64,000 nucleotides of DNA from the NCBI GenBank assembly GCA_018296165.2, contig JACKQL020000065.1:62001-126000 (forward strand), read 5' to 3'. Every line of letters starts with the position of its first letter. Positions within the stretch are counted from its first letter, which is position 1. The notes below the pieces were generated by a model that searched no databases, was not told the DNA's origin, and worked only from the letters and a program-made list of their open reading frames with translations. Shown here piece by piece: positions 57,312 through 64,000 of the stretch. This DNA is from Termitomyces sp. T153. Lineage: Eukaryota; Basidiomycota; Agaricomycetes; Agaricales; Lyophyllaceae. The position numbers and the translations under genes are program-made.

Positions 57312-57790
57312 GTGTGTCACTTCATGCCGACGATTTCGTTCTGATCGCTCATAACCACTATCATAGACAAAAATAATCATCAAGATAAATATAAAAAAAA
57401 TTCAAGGTTCGTAACTTCATGCTGACGATTTCGTTCTGATCGCTCATAACCACTATCATAGACAAAAATAATCATCAAGATAAATATAAAAAAAATTCAA
57501 GGTTCGTAACTTCATGCTGACGATTTTGTTCTGATCGCTCACAATCATTATCATAGACAAAAATAATCATCAAGATAAATAAAAAAGATCTCAAGGTTCG
57601 TAACTTCATGCCCATGGTCTTGTTTCTGTCGCTCATCAATCTTCATCTCAGGAAAAAACAATTGGTTGGCCGAGGAAGACAAAAAAACTCAAGGGTACGT
57701 ATCTTCATGTCGACGATTCGTTCTAGTCGCTGATCCGCTGTTGTCACAGAAAAAAAAAATAATCAAACAAACAAAAATTGAAGTACGTAT
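57312..57790. repeat. Tandem array of ~95-bp repeats
   Basis: Units start with a cacttcatg/aacttcatg motif at about 57321, 57416, 57511, 57605 and 57704, spacing 95, 95, 94 and 99 bp. A unit contains CTTCATGC, a TTTCGTTCTGATCGCTCA block, a CATAGACAAAAATAATCATC block and an A-run. Units 1-3 are nearly identical; later ones diverge progressively, and a degenerate sixth trace is visible near 57791. No coding frame runs through it. Confidence 0.85.
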
Positions 57791-57993
57791 CTTTACGCTA
57801 ATAATCTCTCGCAATCGCTAATGTATCAATTATCGCCAGGGAATTGGAAACAAAAAAACAATCACACTTCAAACAGGACGCAATCTTTGCTTGGCCGATC
57901 AGCCACTTCCTTCGGTAACTACTGGAGCTCTACGACCTTTGATTCGTACGAGTGATGATGGCAAGTGTCAGGGGAGTGATCACTGTTGAGGCT

Positions 57994-58360
57994 CTGCGGG
58001 GACATCGACGTCTTGATAAAACCTCTGCCTTGCAAGTGTCTCGCGCAATTGCAGCTGCGTACAGTTCATCGTTTTGTCCAAGGACGCGTTGCGACTCTGA
58101 TCGGCCAGCAACGGCCCCTCTGAGTCGTGATGCAGTAGCGCCGGCTGACATTTCGGTGCTGGCAGCCCTGTGGCTTCTTGGGACGTCCCTCTGCCTTGCA
58201 AGTGTCTCGCGCAATTGCAGCTGCAAACAGTTCATCGTTTTGTCCAAGGACGCAGAGCGGCTCGGAACGGCTGGCGACGGCCCTCTGAGTCGTGATGCAG
58301 TAGCGCCGGCTGACATGATGGTGCTGGCAGCCTTGTGGCTTTACGGGACGTCCTATCGCT
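57994..58360. repeat. Tandem 166-bp repeat (about two copies)
   Basis: The block beginning ctctgccttgcaagtgtctc occurs at 58023 and 58189 and is followed in both by a cagttcatcgttttgtccaa block, a GGCCCCTCTGAGTCGTG-like block and a CAGTAGCGCCGGCTGACA block. A partial third copy ends near 58360 (gggacgtcc). Open frames of 73 and 136 codons on opposite strands here are by-products of the repeat. Confidence 0.85.
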
Positions 58361-58628
58361 GAGTCCACCCTCTTGTAACCGCGCCAATGGGGCGGTAGCA
58401 ATGGTGTCCACAGCTCGAAGGTGCGTAGAGTTTCGTCTAATCGTGACTTCCTGTGTTTAGTCTGAATGGCGGATGATGCCACCCGAGCGGCTGACGACTG
58501 CACGACTGGCATGGGTTGGATTGGTTTTCGCGACATTACGTGGACCCGATCGCGAGAGCTAGGGCGTTGGCTAGATCGATGACCCGACATACTGCTCACG
58601 TTCACGTTAGGCGCTTCTCTCTGCGCAT

Positions 58629-59180
58629 TCTTCGCCACCGCGGTTATACAAGTCTCAGGCGGACTTGTATGTAATCTTTCCCTTGGAGTCGGCGAAGCTT
58701 GACTTTGACCGCACTCGCGGTGTTTGGCACGTGTGGTGAAACACCCATACTTTGTGTCATTGTCGGTGCGGACCCGTTCGGTGTCTGCCCGACTAGTCAC
58801 ATTGGCGGCCTGACGCCTCTGTGTACCCTTTGCCACCGCGGTCTTACAAGTCCCAGACGGACTTGTATGTAATGTAATCTATCCCCTCTCGGAGTCGGCG
58901 AAGCTCGACTTCGACCGTACCCGCTCGCAGGTTGTCGGTGTTGGCATAATTTTTTCTCTCTTTCGAGAGCTTCGTGCTCTCTTGGCCAGCTTGATCCTTA
59001 GGTAAGTGCAAGTCTTCATTTCGATGGACGGGGATCCAAATTGGTTTCATTGCGTTGCTAAACATTACATCGATGGGCCGTTTCTATCAGGTAAGTGCAG
59101 GCCTTCTTGTTCGATGGACGGGGAACTAAATTGGTTTCAGTATGTTGAGTGCGCCTCAGAAACGTTGCATCAATCGTCTG
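58629..59180. repeat. Dispersed duplicates: 90-bp pair and GATGGACGGGGA pair
   Basis: About 58629-58720 and 58830-58925 share CCACCGCGGT, ACAAGTC/ACTTGTATGTAAT and GGAGTCGGCGAAGC blocks, 201 bp apart. About 59022-59093 and 59113-59180 share GATGGACGGGGA.C.AAATTGGTTTCA and CGTTG/CATC blocks. Order and orientation are the same within each pair. Confidence 0.7.
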
Positions 59181-60316
59181 TCTTTGTTTGTTTTCTCTTA
59201 CTCGTAAGCCTTGGTTGGTTTGATTACATTGGTTGTACTTCGAACGCAGTGGTGGCAAGCTTTCCCCACAGGGGTTTTGATGCTACCCCACTTGCCCATT
59301 TCGTAGTTTATCTTTTTTTTTAAGTAGGTCTATTATGAATTCTTGTTTATGCGGCCGTTATTAATGATTGCGAGTGAATTTAGAGAAATAACTATGTAAG
59401 ATCCAAAGATGTGTACGACTCACTATGTCGATCATGATGGCTAAAGATTAGAGTTTGTTACGTCACCCCGGGAAAATCCGAGAGGGTCCCAAAGGTTCGC
59501 CGAGATTCCAATAGACACAATTAACTAAAATGTCGGTATGGCGTCTGGAATGCGTTTCCTCGCTCAAACTGATTCAAACCAACAACATCTGGCCGTCACT
59601 TCAAGACTACGAAAGGCCATGAGGGGTGAGAACAACGAGGCTTAAGATCCCAGGAATGGATTGTCGAGTCGAGCTCAAGCCATTGCACAACCTCGGTTCA
59701 CTTCAAGCTCGAGCTGACGCCGATACACAGGTTCGGAGGCGGTCGGCGCGTTCGGAAACGTGGTGTGTAAGTATGAGTTTGGGAAGGATGAGGGGAACGA
59801 ACTCGTACCCCTGACCTCTTGGCGTTATGGTGTTAACAGCGCGCCTAAGGGGGGCGATGGATGTGTGGGTATAGTTCAGCGGGTCAATGATGCGATCAGG
59901 GTGAAAGGCATATTGTGTGAATGCAATTCAATTGTGCTGTTCTCGTTTGATCAGAACTTGATTAAGACAGGAGCTTGTCCGTCACACAGACAGACATAGA
60001 TTAAGTACCTTTGCGATGCTGCAATGATTTTTTTGCATCTTTTATGCTGTGTGCATCGACTCTTTTTCATTTTTGGAATGGATGACGGTCTTTTGAGTAT
60101 GACGATGCCCTCTATGATGTTGAGTCAGTTTCTGAACTCCTTTGAGCAAACGCGACTGCGGTTCCCTGTGACTGAAGGTCATTGATGGCGATGTGTAGAT
60201 GGACGACCAACGAAATATCCAAGATCAAGTAATACTGAACGATCCGGAAAGAATCTGATACAACATCCATGGCGGACAAGTCTATAAGTCCGTCAGAAGC
60301 ATCGAGAAGAACTGAC

Positions 60317-60336
60317 AACCGATATACCAACAAAGA
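60317..60336 (-). pseudogene. tRNA-Asp 5' half remnant
   Basis: The minus strand reads TCTTTGTTGGTATATCGGTT, close to the first 20 nt of the intact copies but without anticodon or T arm. It lies 68 nt to the left of intact copy A. Confidence 0.6.
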
Positions 60337-60403
60337 CTACGCAAAGGCCACGAAGGTGAACACTCAAAGAAAAAAAAAATTATGCGAATATGATTTTCAG
60401 CTA

Positions 60404-60500
60404 CTCTTTGCCTGGGAGTCGAACCCAGCTTTCGCGCGTCCGGGATTGGAGTACGATGTACGATGACAGGCGCGTGTACTAACCGATATACTAGCAAAGA
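60404..60500 (-). tRNA. tRNA-Asp (GTC), copy A, with 25-nt intron
   Basis: Minus-strand gene. The acceptor stem TCTTTGC pairs with GCAAAGA and the discriminator is G (the Asp identity base). The anticodon stem is CGCGC/GCGCG, the loop is CTGTCA with anticodon GTC at 34-36, and the T arm is CTGGG-TTCGACT-CCCAG. The intron falls after position 37, and the mature length is 72 nt. A run of nine T (minus strand) about 30 nt past the 3' end is a pol III terminator. Confidence 0.93.
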
Positions 60501-60978
60501 AGTTGTATACATTTTTTTCTAGGCAATGAAGTGGTATTAGTTGAGTTTGTCCCTTCATTTGAAATTCATGAGTTGAATATCAGGGATTCATGAGGACTGT
60601 TGGACGATGAACCATTCCAATAGATTTAGACGAGAAATACGAAAAGACTAGTTTTAGACTAGCCGAATAATCGTTGGGTCTACTTCCAATACAACTTCTC
60701 ACCCTTACCTGAGGAAGAAACGTCGAGATGGGTTGTTCTTGCAGGACATTCCGCGTTTTCCTTCCAACAGGTGAGCACGTGATCGTTGCAATTTATTCAA
60801 GTTTCTCATACTTACTTATTGGCAATGGTTCGGTAAAAAACTTGGTTTTTAGTTCGATGAGTTTCTGGGGTGATCACCGAGTTTCCTGTTCTGGATACAG
60901 CCGCCACTGCTCCATCAATATATGCGCACGAGGACCATGTAAAAAGCCGGGTGCGTGCCAGCCCGGGCACAAAACCAT

Positions 60979-61021
60979 TCTTTGCCTGGGAGTTGAACTT
61001 GAACCCAGCTTTTGCGCGTTA
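60979..61021 (-). pseudogene. tRNA-Asp 3' half remnant
   Basis: Carries the T-arm and acceptor end with a 6-nt TTGAAC duplication, but no 5' half or anticodon arm follows. It is homologous to the three intact copies. Confidence 0.6.
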
Positions 61022-61121
61022 TGGAGTTGTCAGTAGAGTGTAGTCACGAAATTGTGCAGGCTGAGAGATAAGATCGATAAGAGACAAGAGCCTTCTTACT
61101 AAGCATATTTATTGTATTTAC

Positions 61122-61170
61122 TCTTTGCCTGGAAGTCAAACGAGTGTACTAGGCAGTATAATGGCAAAGA
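61122..61170 (-). pseudogene. tRNA-Asp remnant lacking the anticodon arm
   Basis: The D-arm side and T-arm/acceptor side are joined directly; about half the gene, including the anticodon, is missing. Both acceptor strands (CAAAGA-like) remain. Confidence 0.65.
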
Positions 61171-61252
61171 CGGTGAAAGGAGACATTATGCATGCAGTCT
61201 TTCGCAGACTTGAATAAAACAAGTAAAAAAGACGTACAATTTACCTTGTCTC

Positions 61253-61343
61253 CTCTTTGCCTGGGAGTCGAACCCAGCTTTCGCGCGGTCGAAGATACGA
61301 AGTCGATGACAGGCGCGTGTACTAACCGATATACTAGCAAAGA
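61253..61343 (-). tRNA. tRNA-Asp (GTC), copy B, with 19-nt intron
   Basis: Exon sequence is identical to copy A: acceptor TCTTTGC/GCAAAGA, G discriminator, CGCGC-CTGTCA anticodon arm, anticodon GTC, and T arm TTCGACT. The intron is 19 nt, unrelated in sequence to that of copy A. A T6 run (minus strand) lies about 25 nt downstream. Confidence 0.93.
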
Positions 61344-61595
61344 AGTTGAAGTGGGTTGAATTTCCGGGGTGTCGTTTAGTCTGTCCCATGGTCGGCGCCG
61401 AGTAATAGAATATCATATGTATGGAAGCATGTGGAGCGCGAAGAACGTTGTAGCCAAAAAGGTTGTTGAACAATAAAGAAGGAGGATAAATTGTTTTTTC
61501 GCGTGGGAGTCGGACTTGGTGTGGAGAGTGGAGTGTTGAATGAATGAGTGGGGCAAGTTGGTATATTTGACCGGGAAAAAGAAGAATAGAGAATA

Positions 61596-61679
61596 CTCTT
61601 TGCCTGGGAGTCGAACCCAGCTTTCGCGCGTACGGTCAGCTATGACAGGCGCGTGTACTAACCGATATACTAGCAAAGA
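61596..61679 (-). tRNA. tRNA-Asp (GTC), copy C, with 12-nt intron
   Basis: Third intact copy with the same exons as A and B and a 12-nt intron after position 37. A T5 run (minus strand) lies about 15 nt past the 3' end. About 250 nt separate it from copy B. Confidence 0.93.
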
Positions 61680-61968
61680 AGATGAAAGAGCTCGATTATG
61701 TGGGAACGGATGCTGCTTGAGGGAATGTGCATGAATGGTATTTACTGATATCTACCTGTGGTATTACTGATATCTATCGGAATAGATATTGGAGAAATGT
61801 AATCCCGAGTATGAACGCACGTTTACGAGGGTGGAAATCAGATTTCGCACGTTTGTGGCATAAATAACTCAGCGGAGATTGGGAAAAATAACAGGCCCGG
61901 AGATCCGACAGAACAATTTTGCCATTTCCAAGTCTTTATCGCCGTCGTCGTCGTCGTCGTCGTCGACA

Positions 61969-64000
61969 ATGCTGCAGCCATCCCCGCCGTCGTCCATCTC
62001 GTCCTCGACGGGCTCCTCGCGGTCGTGGCTCTCGTTCCTGAGCACGTCGTCCTCGTCGACCTTCTCAGACTTTTCCGTGTCGTCGCTGCCGTCGCCCCCC
62101 GCCTCCAACTCCAAGACGCACGCCTTCTTCGCCTCGCCGTTCCCCACGCGCCCTCCATCGCCCACGCCGCCGCCGCCGTCGACGACGACCAAGACGCATG
62201 CCTTTTTCGCGATCCCATCCATCGACGTATCGCCACCGCCGCCGCCGCCGCCGACAACGACGACGTCTGATTGCGCCGACGAACGCACGCCGCGGCCTCA
62301 GAACCGCGAGCCGGCGGCGGCGGCGGCCGCAGTGGGCTCGCCGTGCGCAGGCAGCGTGATCTCCTCTGCACTCACGTCGCTCCGTCTGCTCAAGCCGCTC
62401 GGGCACGGTGCATTTTCGAGCGTCTGGCTCGCCGACGACCTCTCGCCCGTCCCCCTCGTCCTCCGCTCCCGCCGCAGCCTCCGCTCTCTGCGCCGCCAGG
62501 CCTCCCTCACCCCGACTCTGAGCCGCGCGGGGTCCCTCAGGAAACTCCGCGCACGTGTGCCTGGGACGAGGCCTATACGACTCGAGACGGACGAGATGGG
62601 TGTGCTCACGTCGAGCCTGTCGAGAGCTTGTTTGGACGATGCAAGAGACCCAGGCCCGAGACCAAGCACGAGAGGCCGGCTTGTAGCGGTGAAGATGACG
62701 GTGCGCGGCGGGGAGGGCGTGCGTGACGACGAGCTCGAGCAAGAGAAGGAACGAACGCGAGTGGCGTTCGTGCGCGAAGTCGAAGTGCTGCGCGTGAGTT
62801 GTCTTGTTCTCTCCGACGACGCACTGAGGCCAACCGTCAAAAGCACATCGCGCACCCAAACATCACGCCGCTCCTCACCCACTTCTCCACGCCCTCCCAC
62901 CACCTCCTCGTCCTCCCCTTCCTCCCCGGCAGCGACCTCCTCCAGCTCGTCAACGCCGACGCTGCATGGCCCCGCCTGCGCGAAAGCGTCCTCCGCAGGC
63001 TCTGGATCGAGCTCTGCCGCGCCGTAGCGTGGATGCACAGCGTCGGTCTCGTACACCGCGACATCAAGCTCGAAAGTGCGTTCCCTTTTCTCCTTTTTTT
63101 TCCTGGATACCACACCGACTTGCATACCCAGATATCCTCCTTACAACTCCGATATTCACTACACTTACGCCCGACGCACCCGCACCGACACTCGCAGACC
63201 TCCCCGCACCCCCCGCCCCGCTCGTCAAACTGACTGACTTTGGTCTGTCGAGGTTTGTTGATATCAGATCTGCAGAGGAGCGGAGACGCGCGAGGAGGGC
63301 GCAGCGGCGCGAGGGGGGAGCTGGGGACGGGCGAGAAGACGAAGACGAAGACGAAGACGACGAAGGCCCCCTACTCTCCACGCGCTGCGGCAGCGAAGCC
63401 TACGCCGCGCCCGAGCTCGTCATGGGCGGCGGCGGGCGGACGAGAAACGAGCCGTCGCCGCCTCTTCCCTCCAGCACCTCCAACAGGAGCGAAAGAGAAC
63501 GAGAAAGGAAAGGCGTGTACGACGCGCGCGAGACGGACGCTTGGGCGTGTGGGGTCGTGTTGTACGCGCTTGTGGGGCGGAGATTGCCGTTTGGGGAGGG
63601 CGTTGGCGCCGGGACTGGGACTGGGATTGGTGTTGGTGTTGGTGCTGGGGCTGGCGCGGGGAGGGTGGGCGAGGGGCGGGGGAGGATGGCACGGAGGGCG
63701 TGGTTGATGCGGATCGCGAGGGGGGAGTATGAGTGGCCTGAGTGTGAGGGTGAGCCAGTAGCGGGAACACACGGGGAAGACGAGGAGCTGGTAGGACCGA
63801 CTCTTGCGCGGTCGGAAGGGGCACGGAGGATTGTGGCGCGGCTGCTTGTTAGGGATCCGAGGAGACGTGCGAGGGTTGGGGAGTTGTGGGGGGATGGGTG
63901 GATGGATATGGGCGCGGGTGGGACGGGTGCGGGTGCGGGAATAGACAAAGGAGAAGACCAACATGCAGAGCCTGAGCCTGAGCCCGAGCCCGAGGAGGAA
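61969..64000 (+). CDS. Ser/Thr protein kinase with large insertions, cut by window end
   Basis: Partial gene; exons 61969-62793, 62844-63075 and 63132 to the window end. The start MLQPSPPSSISSSTG is the first ATG in the frame. A ~140-residue Ser/Pro/Ala-rich leader precedes the kinase domain. Subdomains in order: Gly loop LGHGAFSSVWLA, then a ~90-residue insertion, VAVK (Lys), HIAHPNITPLL, HRDIKLEN (spliced), a further insertion, DFGLS, an acidic/basic insertion (EDEDEDEDD), then RCGSEAYAAPELVMG (activation segment to APE), DAWACGVVLYALVGRRLPFG and a C-lobe ending RDPRRRARVGEL. All catalytic residues (Lys, Asp of HRD, Asp of DFG) are present. The insertions are Gly- or Arg-rich. Family within fungal CAMK-like kinases is unresolved. 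A Glu/Pro-repeat tail continues past the window. Confidence 0.85.

Noticed and set aside
57312..57790. CRISPR-like repeat array
   Set aside because: Units are ~95 bp with no constant short repeat and unique spacers, and the genome is eukaryotic.
58066..58836. 256-codon minus-strand frame across the 166-bp repeats
   Set aside because: It is a by-product of the tandem repeats, whose length leaves frames open; no motif is present.
62065..63964. Long minus-strand frames opposite the kinase gene
   Set aside because: They come from codon composition of the GC-rich plus-strand exons; the plus frame shows all kinase motifs.

Overview
This window is nuclear DNA of a filamentous basidiomycete, most likely an agaricomycete. 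Nearly every gene is cut by many introns of about 45-60 nt with GT..AG ends. The gene set includes two cerato-platanins, a LIS1/NUDF homologue, an ADP1-type ABC transporter, an intron-bearing COX17, an APH-like kinase of a basidiomycete type, and intron-containing tRNA-Asp genes. No prokaryotic signal is present. Splice sites below were placed by hand from reading frame, motif continuity and consensus.

Layout. 1-4090 is an almost CpG-free block of decayed repeat DNA. An LTR-like element with intact CpGs follows at about 4130-4735; an eroded relative of it lies inside the CpG-free block at about 1030-1400. 4736-16831 holds one convincing gene, a low-complexity acidic protein at 9276-10319, and is otherwise simple-sequence rich. 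The gene-dense core runs from 16832 to 52485: glutathione reductase (+), PI-PLC X-domain protein (-), LIS1/NUDF (+, divergent from PI-PLC), a multi-pass membrane protein (+), two weak hypothetical ORFs (-), an FG-GAP/ITFG1-like membrane protein (-), a conserved hypothetical (+), a convergent pair of cerato-platanins, an ADP1-like ABC transporter (-) divergent from COX17 (+), a long P-type ATPase (+), an MCP1-type membrane protein (-) divergent from an F-box protein (+), and a small degenerate GTPase-fold gene (+). From about 52670 to 54590 a second CpG-poor block holds a broken APH-like kinase gene. 54600-59300 is a mosaic of tandem and dispersed repeats. 60300-61680 is a cluster of tRNA-Asp(GTC) genes and their remnants. 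A Ser/Thr protein kinase gene at 61969 runs off the right end.

These genes do not form a pathway. They are mostly housekeeping or secretory genes: redox (glutathione reductase), copper delivery to cytochrome oxidase (COX17), mitochondrial membrane homeostasis (MCP1), dynein regulation (LIS1) and ion transport (P-type ATPase). Four divergent pairs share intergenic spacers of only 177-337 bp.

The points most worth a second look are: (i) very small exons, namely a 5-nt internal exon next to the DKTGT motif of the ATPase, a 13-nt exon carrying a catalytic His of the PI-PLC, and a 17-nt exon carrying an active-site Cys of glutathione reductase; (ii) a frame-compatible splice joining the pseudo-GTPase exons to the decayed APH-like kinase; (iii) decay of that kinase through three TGA codons, in a CpG-poor block, that fit CGA-to-TGA change; (iv) three tRNA-Asp genes with identical exons but unrelated introns of about 25, 19 and 12 nt; (v) a 202-bp MITE-like inverted repeat.
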